Assembly (NCBI GenBank): GCA_018398815.1
Contig: CM031622.1
Coordinates: 17,143,413-17,207,412 of the forward strand
Source: Conus ventricosus
Taxonomy: Eukaryota > Mollusca > Gastropoda > Neogastropoda > Conidae
Direction of reading: 5' to 3'
DNA length: 64,000 nucleotides
The position numbers and the translations under genes are program-made. The notes beneath the pieces were generated by a model that was not told where the DNA came from, searched no databases, and saw nothing but the letters and a program-made list of their open reading frames with translations. Below, one piece after another: positions 1 to 11,000 of the stretch (its first letter is position 1; every line of letters starts with the position of its first letter).

Positions 1-1245
1 AGCAGTTTTAAAAGCTCTAATCTTGTCAAAACTTACTCATCTTTGGCTACTGCTACCAAACCCTCCAGATTCTTTTGTTAAAGAGCTGCAGAGATCATGT
101 TTTTGGTTTATATGGGAAGAAAACGAGACAAAATATGCCGTAAGACGGCTATTCAAGATATGAAAGAGGGTGGACTGAATGTACCAAATATACAAGAAAG
201 ATTGCAGCATTAAAATTAACATGGTTAAAAAGACTTAAAAACACAAGCCATTAAATGGAAAGATTTTATGATTTCTTGCTATCCATTTATTGAACAAATA
301 GAAGAATATTCCTCAAACTACTTATGCATGAAAGCAAAGATAATATATTCTGGCAGCATGTGTTCTCCTCATATAAACAAATATTTTATGAAATAAGGCC
401 AGAAAAGGCTGAAGAAGTATTAGCAGAACCTATTTTATACAATGAACAACATTAAGGTTGGTAATAAAATGATAAAATTGAACAGCTGGAATGAAAAGAA
501 CGTTAATAGAATATTTCAGTTGATGAAAGACAATGGTGAGTTTTTAACACTGGAAGAATTCAGAGCAAAATACAGAATACAAATAGACTTTCTATCATAT
601 GCCGGCTGTATAGCATCAATAAAGAAACTATATAAGAAAACAAGGATTCCATATTGAGAATAATATACCATTAGAATACAATGCAGCACTTAAAAAGATA
701 TACATGTAGTTGAAAAAAGGCTCCCAAGTATACTATAAAATATTAAACAAAGACTGTGGGAGACCAAACTGTTGTACCAAATGGGCTGACAAGTTAAACA
801 GAGATATACCTTGGAATGTGTGCTTCCAGAAAATTCACTTTATAAAAGATATCAACTGAAATGGTTGCAGATAAGAATTGTTCACAGAATTATAGCTACT
901 AATGTAGTACTGAAAGAAATGGGAATAACTAACAATGAAAAGTGTAGTTTTTGTAACCAAGAGAAGACAGTATTGAAACATGTTCTGGAGGTGCAAACAT
1001 GTTAAAGAGTTTTGGAAAGCATTAGAAAAATGTATTAGGGAAAATGTTCAGTGGGTGTAATCTACAATTTTCAGAAAATTTAGTCATATTTGGAACTGAG
1101 GTCAACTTAAAAACTGATGCAGTATTTGATTTGATAATCTTAATAGCAAAGAACTACATATATAGATGTAAAATAAATAAAAGTCATCCAATAGTTTCAG
1201 TGTTCAAAAAAATACTCAAAGAAAGATTAGCCTTGAAAGAATAAT
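1..1245 (+). mobile_element. 3' end of an L1/Tx1-like LINE ORF2, frameshifted
   Basis: This is the C-terminal part of a non-LTR retrotransposon reverse transcriptase, cut by the left edge of the window. Seen directly: around 2-230 one frame reads ALILSKLTHLWLLLPNPP and another QDMKEGGLNVPNIQER, which follow the order of the RT thumb in L1-type ORF2 proteins. Around 811-1030 a zinc-binding tail of the zf-RVT type is visible (CSFCNQEK ... HV ... CKHVKEFW), split by a frameshift near 995. The reading then runs to a stop at 1243-1245. Several frameshifts and stops mean that no functional protein is made. L1/Tx1 affinity is inferred from the RT thumb and CCHC tail; the clade would need a profile search. 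Confidence 0.7.
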
Positions 1246-1381
1246 AGCATCAGCTAATAATGACCTATACAAATGTGAAATGAATGGACAAACTTTACAC
1301 CTCTATTTGAAGACCCCAATGAATAAGCCAGATAATTAATTCATTCTCTCCTGTAGTAGATTCAAACTACAAGTTTATTTC

Positions 1382-1864
1382 AGTGTGTGCGTACGAGTCA
1401 GTGACTGCGAGACGAAAAGTATTAAAGTGTTTGTGAATAAGTATGTATGGGTGTGTGGGTGTGTTTGTATGTAGGCTGGCTTTCAAAGAGAGAAAGTCTT
1501 GTGTATTGATACATGAGTGTACATGTATGTACGTGTGTATGCATATATGAGTGTGTGTATGTATATAGATAGATAATGTTGCTTATAGCCCAGCCGACCG
1601 CAAAGGGCCATATCAGGGCTTTTATATGTGTATGCATGTATATGTATGTGATACATCTGTATGTATGTATATATGTGGTGTATGGGTATGTATATATGTG
1701 TATATATGTGTATGTATGCATGTGTATATATATGTATGTGTGTATGATGTATATATATATGTATATGTGTGTATGTGTATGTATGCGTGTATGTATATGT
1801 ATGCAGTGTGTGTGTATGTATGTAGGTGTATGTTTGTGTATGTATGTGTGTGTGTGCGTGTGTG

Positions 1865-1919
<55 letters not shown>

Positions 1920-1930
1920 TGTGTGATATA
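1382..1930. repeat. TG/TATG microsatellite
   Basis: Imperfect TATG/TGTA repeats (about 1420-1830) grade into nearly pure TG up to 1925. Long open frames here (Val-Cys, or His-Thr on the other strand) result from the dinucleotide repeat and are not genes. Confidence 0.95.
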
Positions 1931-2645
1931 AAAGGAGTCTTGTTGAATTGCAGTCCAGTGGTTTTTCACTGTTGTTATTACACATGTACAAATGGCATTG
2001 TCAAAATTGAAGTTGCAACTTAAAACTAGAATGCATACATAAACTTTGTATTGCTGCTGTGACTACTGATGTATTGATGTCTTGATAGCACTGATATTGA
2101 TGATATTATTGCTGATATATTGGTCACTGCTATTATGATAGCTATTAGCATGATCATTGTTGTTATTAGTGATACCATCATTACTATAGTGTGTCAGTGT
2201 TATTATTACCAGTATTCTTTATCAATGTTAATAGTATATGATAGTATTGTTACTATTGTGATCATTGATATTGTGATGTTATCTTGTATTGGATTATATT
2301 GTGAAAAATAACTGTGAGAGAGAATGGACATTTCAGCTTAAAAGAAAATATGCATACATTATAGAGATCACTGTGAATGCAGTCAATTGCAGAAATGGTT
2401 CTTTGTTTGGTATGTAATATCCACTGTTTGAAGGAATGAACAAAAATATAACTAAATATAGATGAATGTAGCATTCATTTTGCCTCAAAAGGAATGGTTG
2501 GGGGGGGGGGGGGGAGATCAGTGTGTATGGTAGTGATATGTTTGTTCAGTTATTAATGTAATTTTGATCCTTTCAAATTATCAGATTTATTTGATCATGT
2601 GTCTTTGTTCGGGATCTTGATTTGCGATTTCACTTTTCCTTTATT

Positions 2646-2693
<48 letters not shown>

Positions 2694-4045
2694 CATTATT
2701 ATATTTTTTTTTCCCCTTCAGATATTCAGTTCCGTGAAAAAATCTTCAAACCAATGCCTATAATTATTAAGATCAAAAATGTTTCATGACTGTTGATGGT
2801 TGTTGGAATGAAGAAATAAAAACGTTTAAAACAAAAAAGAAATGATGCAGAAGCTAAGAGGTTAGGAACAGGGCAACAAACATACCAGTGGACTGAACAA
2901 ATGAAAAGTAAGGCTCCTACTGTGGGAAATAATTTGAAAGGAAAACAAAAGAACCATATAAAAAAAAAAAAAAAAAAAAAAAAAAATTTAGCTTGTTTTG
3001 CTCATTCATGATTTTCTTTTGCTTCTTAGGTGGCACCTTTGGTTGGTTTTTTGAAAACTCAACAAACATACTACGGTATTGCACACCAGCTTTTTCTGGG
3101 ATAGCATTCTTCTTAAAACCGAAAAGGCAGAGGAGTCAAATTACCACTTTCCGCGGTCACTGAGGAGAAACAATCAGGTTTCGAAATATCGCTATCTGAC
3201 CAGGAGTTATTATGTTAGTGGGTTTTCTCCCTCTTGGAGACTATAAGCTTGTTGAAGGTTCATTTTGAGAAGCATTTATTTTATTTTTCCCCCATTCACC
3301 CGCTCAAGCACATAGTGCTTAGTTAGGCAGAATTATCTGCCACTGCAGATATGAATGTTTGTTTTCCCCCATTTCTTCAATCTAAGACATAAGAGCAAGC
3401 TTGTTTATAATTGAATATATATTGATAGACAGACAGTCCCTATATTGGCTTGCCAGTAACTCTCCCTGTCTATGTGTTTATCTTCAGATGTAGGATAACT
3501 TGTTCGATGGGGTGGATGGAAAGAAAGGGCAGAGCCTTATCGTTGGGGTGCTCAATCTGGGCGAGGTGTCTTGCAACCCCACATCGCTGGGGGAAAAACA
3601 TTGAGCCCAAGCATTTTCAGAGGGATCTACTAAATCCTGAGTATGGCACCCTCCTGATACAGAATCCTGTTTCTCATTCTTTGCATGCTGTTGAGAGTTC
3701 TGTACGGGGGTTAAGACCCTTAAGACAGTCCTCAAATTGGCTTGCAAGTAAGTCTCCCTGTCTAGGAGTTTGTCTTTAGATGTAACTTGTTCTCTTTCTT
3801 CTCCTCCCCCGTGTATGTGTGTGTTTGCGGTGGGTGGCAGTGGGGTGTGAGTTATGTAGTGAGTGTACACAGCATGTAAGATTTGCCTTGTATGCTATTT
3901 AGTGTGTGTGTGTGTGTGTGAATGCATGTGTGTGTGTGGTTTGCCGGGTGGTTCATACTTGACTGTGTGTGGAAGGAACAATAGAATTATATAAATGTAA
4001 AATGGATGAAGCGCCGATGGTGTGAAACTTGTTTTTCGAATGTGC
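1931..4045. other. Non-coding stretch with homopolymer runs
   Basis: No gene is recognised. The stretch contains an ATT/GAT-rich low-complexity tract (2080-2300), G runs (2498-2514), a T run of about 50 (2648-2693), an A run (2961-2985) and a TG tract (3900-3945). A diverged direct repeat of about 55 bp occurs at 3445-3500 and again at 3738-3790, containing the shared words CTCCCTGTCTA and AGATGTA. Confidence 0.6.
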
Positions 4046-4086
4046 AGATTCCTGATGAAGGCTGAAAAGCCGAAAATTTGAAAATG
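4046..4086 (+). ncRNA. Hammerhead-ribozyme-like motif, family 1
   Basis: The sequence shows CTGATGA, then a GGCT-GAAA-AGCC hairpin (stem II), then GAAA. The last A of GAAA and the next bases form a short palindrome (AATT) followed by T, which matches a minimal type I hammerhead with a loopless stem III. The bases before the core (TTC) and after the putative cleavage site (GAA) can pair as stem I. Stems I and III are short, so this is the weakest of the four families. Known context: minimal hammerheads occur in Penelope-like elements and related metazoan repeats. Activity is inferred. Confidence 0.5.
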
Positions 4087-4126
4087 AAGTGGAAGAAACG
4101 GACATGGGCGTGTGGACTTCTTTATC

Positions 4127-5023
4127 TATTATATAAAGCTGATTTGTCTGTCTGTCTGTTCGCTTATACACGCCCACAGTTTTGGGCCGATCGCCACCAA
4201 ATTTGGTATCAAGTATCCTTGCTGTCCTACAAACAGCAACGTCGGGTCGGCGATCACGCAATTTGCGTCCACAGACGCAAAACTGGACATCGGAACACTA
4301 CACGACAGACGAACTCACCGAGCCGAGACGGGGTCGAAGCGCGTTCTGAATTTGGGTTAAATGACGCATTAAGCCTGACACTTCTGTATGACTTCAAAAT
4401 GTTTTCAGACTGTCGTAAAATATCTTTACGTAATCTCCATCGCAACCGCTTGAATAAGTCCTTATGGGAGAAAAAGCCAGCCTTCGTGTATTCCCATGAA
4501 CGATCATTGCTATACAATCTTTGTTATTTCTGTGAATAATCATTACTGTACAACCTTTGTTGTATTCCATAGAGGGTCATTACTGTGCAATCTAAGTTAT
4601 ATTCCATGTATTCCATAGAGGATCATTATTGTACAATAATACCTTATCATATTATAAAAGCTGAGTTTGTCTGTCTGTCTGTTCGCTTATACACGGCCAC
4701 AATTTTGGGCCGATCGCCACCAAATTTGGTATCAAGTATCTTTGGTGTCCCACAAACAGCAACGTCGAGTCGGCAATCACGTGACGCATTGCGTCGTGAC
4801 GCAATTTGCGTCCACAGACGCAAAACTGAACATCGGAACACTAGACGGCCACAGTTTTAGGCAAATCGGCACCACATTTGGTATCAAGTATCCTTGATAT
4901 CCTACAAACAGCGACGTCGGGTCGGCGATCACGTGACGCATTGTGTCGTAACGCAGTTTGCGTCCACAGACGCAAAACTGAACATGGGAACACTACACGA
5001 CCGACGAACAGCTTTATATAATA
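4127..5023 (+). mobile_element. pearl-like/non-autonomous Helentron-like repeat with core tandem units
   Basis: A perfect 15-bp inverted repeat bounds this stretch: TATTATATAAAGCTG at 4127-4141 and its complement at 5009-5023. Just inside the left end is a GTCT microsatellite, followed by a core unit of about 150-185 bp that recurs three times (from about 4160, 4690 and 4845). The units share GGTATCAAGTAT and GCGTCCACAGACGCAAAACT. A second left head (AAAGCTGAGTTTGTCTG) at about 4655 and unrelated DNA at 4370-4640 suggest two nested or partly deleted copies. Inverted termini, tetranucleotide microsatellite and tandem core match bivalve pearl elements, considered non-autonomous Helentron relatives. 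No protein is encoded. Confidence 0.6.
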
Positions 5024-5207
5024 AATCTTAAATAAATGTTAGCGAACCGCCCAGAGAACGTGGACAAACGAGTCACAAGACAAAACAAAACGCGTTTCGA
5101 CCTCTTAGGTCTTCGTCAGGTGATATATAACCGAATATAACAACGAAAATTCACTTAGCTTTGATCGCTTCAGATCGCTTAGGGTTCAGCGCAAGGAAGA
5201 AGGCGTT
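5024..5207 (-). mobile_element. Penelope-type repeat fragment with hammerhead motif, family 2 (solo copy)
   Basis: This 184-bp stretch is closely similar to each arm of the palindromic insertion at 12730-13078, so it is a dispersed repeat. On the minus strand (5088-5124) it reads CTGACGA, a GACC...GGTC stem, GAAA, then the palindrome ACGCGT with the preceding A. These are the core and stems II and III of a minimal type I hammerhead. Stem I is poorer here than in the 12.9-kb copy. It abuts the right inverted repeat of the pearl-like element. A Penelope-like origin is inferred from known hammerhead-carrying pseudo-LTRs; no Penelope reverse transcriptase is visible. Confidence 0.55.
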
Positions 5208-5776
5208 GAATGAGATTTATTATATAATAGATTTGGAAAAGTGTTCGCGTGAATGTTTAAGGGGGAAAAATCGAACAAAACGCACATACTCCCAAAACCT
5301 TAATTTGAATTATGGACGAAACCAAGAACTTCTGATTCACGAAAGCCATTCATGGCAAACACCATGTAAACAACATTAGAAAGCTGTGAGGTATTCACAC
5401 AAAATCACACAAGAAATGAGAACTACCAAGAAAAAGGCGTGGTGTCCTTTGCCTGTTCACCGTGCTACACACGTCACAGCGACTGAATGACGTCATGAAC
5501 GTTTGACAGTAATCAGAATTCTTCTTCATCACTTGACCATGTGTAGATCTGTGGTAAGTCAACGTCCATTTCTAATTCGCAAATCTATTATTTAATGCAA
5601 ACTCCGAAGCAGACGAACTTTTCGGCGCATCCAAAATGTCTGTGTTTTCGGGCATCGCGATTCCATCTTTCCTCTCTGTTTTATAGATTTGAATATCAAA
5701 ACATACACGCCTAGAAAGGCTGAATTAACCTTCTTTTATTTACATATGTTTTATTCTTCCAGTCGAACTTAAAATC
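5208..5776. other. Upstream region of the Helitron ORF
   Basis: No separate gene is recognised. A pyrimidine-rich acceptor-like sequence (TTTTATTCTTCCAG) ends at 5761, 15 bases before the annotated ORF start, and the frame is open between them. An upstream spliced exon could therefore supply the missing initiator codon of the Helitron protein. Confidence 0.4.
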
Positions 5777-6859
5777 GTGACAATACCGCCCAAAAAGAGA
5801 ACCAGGCTCACACGCTCTTCTTCTGCTACGTCCAGAGTTCAACGTTCTCGATCAGAAGAAAGCAGTGAAGAGAGATATGCAAGACAACAGAAAGACAGGA
5901 AACGCAAGGCAGCACGTATACACCAAGAGACAACCGAACAGAGGGAAGGCAGACGAAAAAGTGACAGAGAACGCGAAGCAGCACGTAGAGAGCAAGAAAC
6001 TTTAGAACAGAGGGAAGGTAGACGAAACAGTGATAGAGAACGCAAGGCAACAAATAGACAGCAAGAAAATCAACAGCACAGACAGGTTAGAATAGAACAA
6101 GAACATGACAGACGTGTGAGCGCTAGGGGTTTATCACAACCAACCAAAATCAGATGGATTAACTCGGCATTTCATTACAGCGCTTCAACCATCTCCAGTA
6201 ACCACAAGGACGTTTTCATCGACACTTTGTCAGCAGAGTGCCCACATTGCCATGCTCTGAAGCGGAGAGGGGAGGCACCAGGAATCTGCTGCAACAGTGG
6301 CAAGGTCAGACTGCCACCCCTGATTGAAGCGCCAGAGCCTCTTCGATCCTATTTCCTTGGGAACTCTGCAGACAACAGTCATGTCCTTTCAAACATACGA
6401 AAGTATAACTCTGCTTTCCAAATGACTAGCTTCAGATGTGCACGGGAGGTAAAGCTGCCTGGATACATGCCTACATTCAAAGTGCAGGGACAGGTCTACC
6501 ACAGCATTGGGTCCCTGCTGCCGCAGCCATCAACCGAACCACAATTTCTCCAGATTTACTTTATGGGAGACAGTGAAAAAGAAGCTACCAGACGCTGCGA
6601 GGTTATGCCAGGTGTGAAACCAGAGATCATTCAGCGCCTGCAAGCCATGCTGCACTCTCACAACCCTTACAGATGGGCGTCTATCAACAAGGTCCAGGGA
6701 CAATCGCTGACGGTGGCTGGCCTTCACCAGGACATGCCCTGCTTCGCGCATGGACAGCTGTACGTGGGCTGCTCACGAGTTGGCAACCCTGATCGCCTGT
6801 TCATCCTGGCTCCACATGGACAAACAAAAAACATTGTCTATCCCCAGGCCTTGCAGTAA
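5777..6859 (+). CDS. Condensed Helitron protein: N-terminal domain fused to the helicase C-terminus
   Basis: Helitrons normally encode a large protein with an N-terminal domain, an HUH rolling-circle nuclease and a Pif1-like SF1 helicase. This 360-codon open frame holds only the two extremities. Residues 1-115 are a charged region rich in Arg, Glu and Gln with three repeats around EQREGRR, probably coiled coil. Residues 120-298 carry the Helitron N-like signature (CPHCHALKRRGEAPGICC, then SNIRKYNSAFQMTS and LQAMLHSHNPY). Without interruption, residues 300-360 are the last Pif1-like helicase motifs (INKVQGQSLTVAGL, HGQLYVGCSRV) and a typical Helitron end (KNIVYPQALQ). The nuclease and most helicase motifs are absent, so it cannot transpose alone. 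The ORF begins with GTG, not ATG, and the first in-frame ATG is far inside, so translation would need an upstream exon. Confidence 0.75.
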   Translation: MTIPPKKRTRLTRSSSATSRVQRSRSEESSEERYARQQKDRKRKAARIHQETTEQREGRRKSDREREAARREQETLEQREGRRNSDRERKATNRQQENQQHRQVRIEQEHDRRVSARGLSQPTKIRWINSAFHYSASTISSNHKDVFIDTLSAECPHCHALKRRGEAPGICCNSGKVRLPPLIEAPEPLRSYFLGNSADNSHVLSNIRKYNSAFQMTSFRCAREVKLPGYMPTFKVQGQVYHSIGSLLPQPSTEPQFLQIYFMGDSEKEATRRCEVMPGVKPEIIQRLQAMLHSHNPYRWASINKVQGQSLTVAGLHQDMPCFAHGQLYVGCSRVGNPDRLFILAPHGQTKNIVYPQALQ

Positions 6860-7157
6860 GCACCGAGCTCAACATGACGATATTCTGATGTTTCAATTTC
6901 GCTGGCATAAGGGTTTTTTTTTATGTGAAAAGTAAAATTCATGCTGAACAATTAGGTAGTGGGGGGAAACAAGTGCAGGTTAACAATTCTTCAGTCGTTA
7001 TAGTAATGACTTGGCAAAGATTTGAACTTAAAAAAAAAAAAAAAAAATTGAAGATGAAGAAAATGGGGGAATATATTATAACTATAAGAAGCCCTTCACT
7101 AGCTGCCTGAGGGAACCATCATAATCTCTCTCGAAGGCACATTTATTTGTATTGCCT

Positions 7158-7199
7158 GCTCCTAGGCCTTTCGTCTGCTGGATCGGACTCATCAGGGAG
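7158..7199 (-). ncRNA. Hammerhead-ribozyme motif, family 3, first copy
   Basis: Minus strand: CTGATGA, GTCC, loop, GAC, GAAA, then AGGCCT palindrome and A. One base differs from the second copy and weakens the last pair of stem II (AGAC instead of GGAC). Stem I is CTCC before the core pairing with GGAG after the predicted cleavage site. Confidence 0.6.
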
Positions 7200-7833
7200 A
7201 CACGGCTGATTGTGTCTGTGCTCTTGGTGTCAAATAGAGACACACCACAGTTCATAATTCAGTGGTGTTCTCACCGCCAAGGGTTCAAAAAAAGAATCCA
7301 ACAGCACCCCCAAAGCAGCCAGCGAAGGGTAGTAAAATGGAACAAAACAAAGGCGTGGAGAGGAAAAAAGTTGCTGAAAAACTAAAAACATTATTCAAAC
7401 AGTATAAAATGTAAGGGACAATCTTTGAGCCTATGCTTGAGGATCCATTCAAGGATGCAAGGGAGGTCAAAAGATATGGAACAGTGTGAGTGGTCAGCTC
7501 TGCTGTTCAGTAACCCAAGCATTGTGAGTGGCTAAGAATTGTACAGAACAACCTTTACTTGGATCTCTTAAGAGATGCAATCTCCCACTGATTGACCAAA
7601 CAATAGAATGCTGAACAATTAGGTAGTGGGGGAAAACAAGTGCAGGTTAACAATTCTTCAGTCGTTATAGTAATGACTTGGCAAAGATTTGAACTTTAAA
7701 AAAAAAAAAAAAAAAAAAAAAAATTGAAGATGAAGAAAATGGGGGAATATATTATAACTATAAGAAGCCCTTCACTAGCTGCCTGAGGGAACCATCATAA
7801 TCTCTCTCGAAGGCACATTTATTTGTATTGCCT

Positions 7834-7876
7834 GCTCCTAGGCCTTTCGTCCGCTGGATCGGACTCATCAGGGAGA
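7834..7876 (-). ncRNA. Hammerhead-ribozyme motif, family 3, second copy (intact)
   Basis: Minus strand: stem I CTCC/GGAG, core CTGATGA, stem II GTCC/GGAC closing the loop GATCCAGC, then GAAA and a palindromic stem III AGGCCT followed by A as cleavage nucleotide. Every conserved core nucleotide of a type I hammerhead is present. The loopless stem III suggests that cleavage needs a dimer or tandem transcript, as reported for other minimal hammerheads. Confidence 0.72.
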
Positions 7877-8050
7877 CACGGCTGATTGTGTCTGTGCTCT
7901 TGGTGTCAAATAGAGACACACCACAGTTCATAATTCAGTGGTGTTCTCACCGCCAAGGGTTCAAAAAAAGAATCCAACAGCACCCCCAAAGCAGCCAGCG
8001 AAGGGTAGTAAAATGGAACAAAACAAAGGCGTGGTAAAAGTAAAATTCAT

Positions 8051-8455
8051 ATGTAAGAAGTTTGAGTGATAAACGGAACAGATATAGACTGATTTTGCTG
8101 TTTAAGAAAGAAACAAAAGCATGTTCTGTATGATATTGCTTTTAACTAAGGTAAATACAGAACGCTTTATCATGACTTGGGACTGAAGGCAAAGTAAAAT
8201 TCAACAAAACCTGAAACAATCCTCTGATTTTAGGGTTCTCAGTTTTAAGCCCTGATTACTATTGTAATGATTGTTCGGTTTACAGATACAGAGGGATGTT
8301 AGGAACGCCATTCACCACATCTTATCAAAATAAAACCCCGTTAAAAACCGTTCTTTCTTATTTTTCACTACATATTTATATAAATCGGTTTATAAGAAAT
8401 AAATGGTTGAACGAGGGCTGAAGACCTGAGTAATGTAGTCCTATAGACCTTTCTC

Positions 8456-8527
<72 letters not shown>

Positions 8528-8559
8528 AATACCCGGGCGACGCCGGGTAACCGGCTAGT
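8051..8559 (+). mobile_element. Helitron 3' end: CT microsatellite, hairpin and CTAG terminus
   Basis: The Helitron resumes after the inserted element. Near its end are GTCT and CT microsatellites (8451-8524). The terminus shows a hairpin, TACCCGG-GCGACG-CCGGGTA (about 8530-8549), followed by ACCGGCTAG and a T. A GC-rich hairpin about 6-10 bases before a terminal CTRR, followed by a host T, is the defining 3' end of Helitrons. The 3' boundary is therefore placed at 8558. The 5' end of the element is not determined. Confidence 0.75.
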
Positions 8560-8650
8560 TTGTTATAATTTTTCTACATGGAAAATATCCCTGCCCTTTC
8601 TACTGCTAGGTACGGAGTCAGACAACTGATAGGGTTTCCTGAAAAAAAAA

Positions 8651-8659
8651 GTGTGTGTG

Positions 8660-8696
<37 letters not shown>

Positions 8697-8723
8697 TGTG
8701 TGTGTGTGTGTGACGTGTGTGTG

Positions 8724-8769
<46 letters not shown>

Positions 8770-8770
8770 A

Positions 8771-8822
<52 letters not shown>

Positions 8823-8845
8823 TGCATCTCTGTGTGTGTGTGTGT

Positions 8846-8888
<43 letters not shown>

Positions 8889-9030
8889 GTGTTTGTGTAT
8901 CAGAAAATAGAGAGATGGAAATGTGTATTTTGTGAGTTTTTTAGTGTGTGCATGTGCTCACATACATTTCATGTGTGTGTGTGTTGTGTGTTGTGTGGTG
9001 TTGTGTGTGTGTGGTGTGTGTGTGTGTGTT
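8651..9030. repeat. TG microsatellite
   Basis: Nearly pure TG from 8651 to 8885 with single-base interruptions, and a second short tract at 8975-9030. Val-Cys and His-Thr frames here are artefacts. Confidence 0.95.
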
Positions 9031-10503
9031 AATGACGTTTGCGACTTGTATAGTATCTGAACAGTTTGGCGGATATTTTAATTTGACTTGTTTAATCTTT
9101 GCATTGTATGATGTTTTGTTTCATGAACTTACATCGTCTATTCGTGATGACTACAATTCACGAAGAATTTCAGTGTGAAAGAATACAGTGTTACTGAACT
9201 GAAATTAGTGCTTTTTGAACCTGTCTATACATCGACTTACAGTCTTCGTCGAACCAATCCTGTTTTTCTTTTTTTTTTTTTTTCTTTTTTATTCCACCGA
9301 TAGTCACATGCTTTTACATACTGTCGGCGACCTCCCTCATACAAACGTTGAACAGAGCTAGAGCCAAAGCTATGTCCATGGTAATTAAACAAACAGCGTG
9401 GTCCAGCGAGTCTTATTTTCTGTCAAAGTTTCATGGAACTTCTGCAGTTTTGGGTCCAGCGTCAACCTTTCAACAGCTGCACATTCATTTACCATGTCTG
9501 TTGTATAAGAATTTTCCTTCGGAAAGACGATGGACAAATCAAAAGGCAAATGATTCGATTCGATATTGCGCGGAACCTGTAAATAAAAAGAGTCACAAGA
9601 AAGGGAATATATATCATTATAATGAAAAAGCATTATCGGTGACGCTGCTTCCGAGGAATCTGGAATCAAAGGGACTGCATTCAGCTGGCCGCCAAGCTGT
9701 TAACAGCCCCATCTTTACGTATGATTAGAAATAACAAGTCTTCGATAATAAGCCCAGGGTTTAGGAACGCTTTCTCGTCATACTAATACCTTACGTCATT
9801 AAAAATCTTTTCATGCGTCAACAAAAAAATAAAGTAGGTGTCTATTTTTCCATTACGGTGCAATTCTACTTGCAAATGGATCTGAATAACACCACCCCTT
9901 ATTCTTCCGCTTTACAGTGGGTAATTTGAGCTAGCCTATTCCAGCTCATCTCTAAATGAAAAAATTGTAAACTATTGTACTAATTTTGTTTCCTCCGCTT
10001 TCCCTCCCTCCTTCCCTTCATCTCGTTGTCTCATCCTCAGCGCCACTCCAGTGGCATCACCCCGACGCCGCTTATTCTGGCCCCGTCCACAGTCACACCC
10101 TGACTTGTCCTGTCGCAGCCTGGCACCGGCATCCCACAGGGAGAGTCAATGTCGGGTCGTTCTGAGGCAGCCCACCAGAGGAGACACTGCACTGTTGTCG
10201 AATCACTTTGGTGGTGTTCAGTGGCGCCTGTTGCGATCCAAAATACACAGAATTCCATCTACCAAGCCCCTACTGGCGACAGTAACTGATCAGTCGCGGT
10301 GCCAGCTTGAGTCAGGAGGGCGCCATCACGTTGGAGGCCTGCAACGACAGTCCCTATGAATTGGTCCATACCGTCTGGCGGGAATCCGCGATGCAATCCA
10401 CTGTGCAGGGGTATTAAATGAAGCTCACACGGTCTGACACTGGATTTCCACTGTCAAAATGGACTGGTTCTGTACGTTAATGGGTAGTATGATGTGTCTT
10501 TTG

Positions 10504-10505
<2 letters not shown>
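9031..10505. other. Unique sequence, no gene recognised
   Basis: Open frames of up to 126 codons (for example 9348-9728) show no recognisable domain and no splice context. A T-rich run lies at 9266-9290. Nothing further can be supported. Confidence 0.5.
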
Positions 10506-10558
<53 letters not shown>

Positions 10559-10661
10559 CGCGCGTGCGCGAGTGTGTGTGTATGTGTGTGTGTGTGTGTT
10601 GTGTGTGTGTGTGTGTGTGTGTATGTGTGTGAGTGTGCACGCACGCTAGTGTGTGTGTGTG

Positions 10662-10757
<96 letters not shown>

Positions 10758-10815
10758 GTGTGTGTGTGTGCGCGCGCGCGCGCGCGTGTGTGTATGTGTG
10801 TGTGTGTGTGCACGC

Positions 10816-10876
<61 letters not shown>

Positions 10877-10928
10877 TATGCGTGTGTGTGTGTTGTGTGT
10901 GTGTGTGTGCGTGTGTGTGTGTTGTGTG

Positions 10929-11000
<72 letters not shown>
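10506..11000. repeat. 500-bp TG/CG microsatellite
   Basis: TG repeats with embedded CG blocks (10551-10565, 10770-10786, 10810-10820). Alternating purine-pyrimidine DNA of this length is prone to Z-DNA. A G run follows at 11088-11108. Confidence 0.95.

Larger units (their letters stand above)
6928..8050 (-). mobile_element. Tandem ribozyme-bearing retroelement (retrozyme/Penelope-like), A-B-A' structure
   Basis: The 15-bp sequence AAAAGTAAAATTCAT occurs at 6928-6942 and again at 8036-8050, and fits a target-site duplication around an insertion of 1.09 kb. The insert consists of a segment of about 415 bp (6943-7355), a 250-bp unique part, and a nearly identical second copy of the segment (7610-8035), with a tandem period of about 670 bp. 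Each copy has a minus-strand hammerhead motif, so the element reads on the minus strand. No protein is encoded. One and a half tandem units, each with a self-cleaving motif, is the architecture of metazoan retrozymes and Penelope-like pseudo-LTR insertions. It lies between the Helitron ORF and the Helitron 3' terminus, so it inserted into the Helitron. Confidence 0.65.

Noticed and set aside
1422..1991. Long His-Thr or Val-Cys open frames (also at 8574-9032, 10425-11225, 24633-25979, 35103-35464, 60861-61284)
   Set aside because: They are translations of CA/TG, GA/CT or TA dinucleotide repeats, open in several frames at once.
9348..10359. Open frames of 70-126 codons on both strands as host genes
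   Set aside because: No domain, codon pattern or splice context; both strands are open, as expected by chance at this length.
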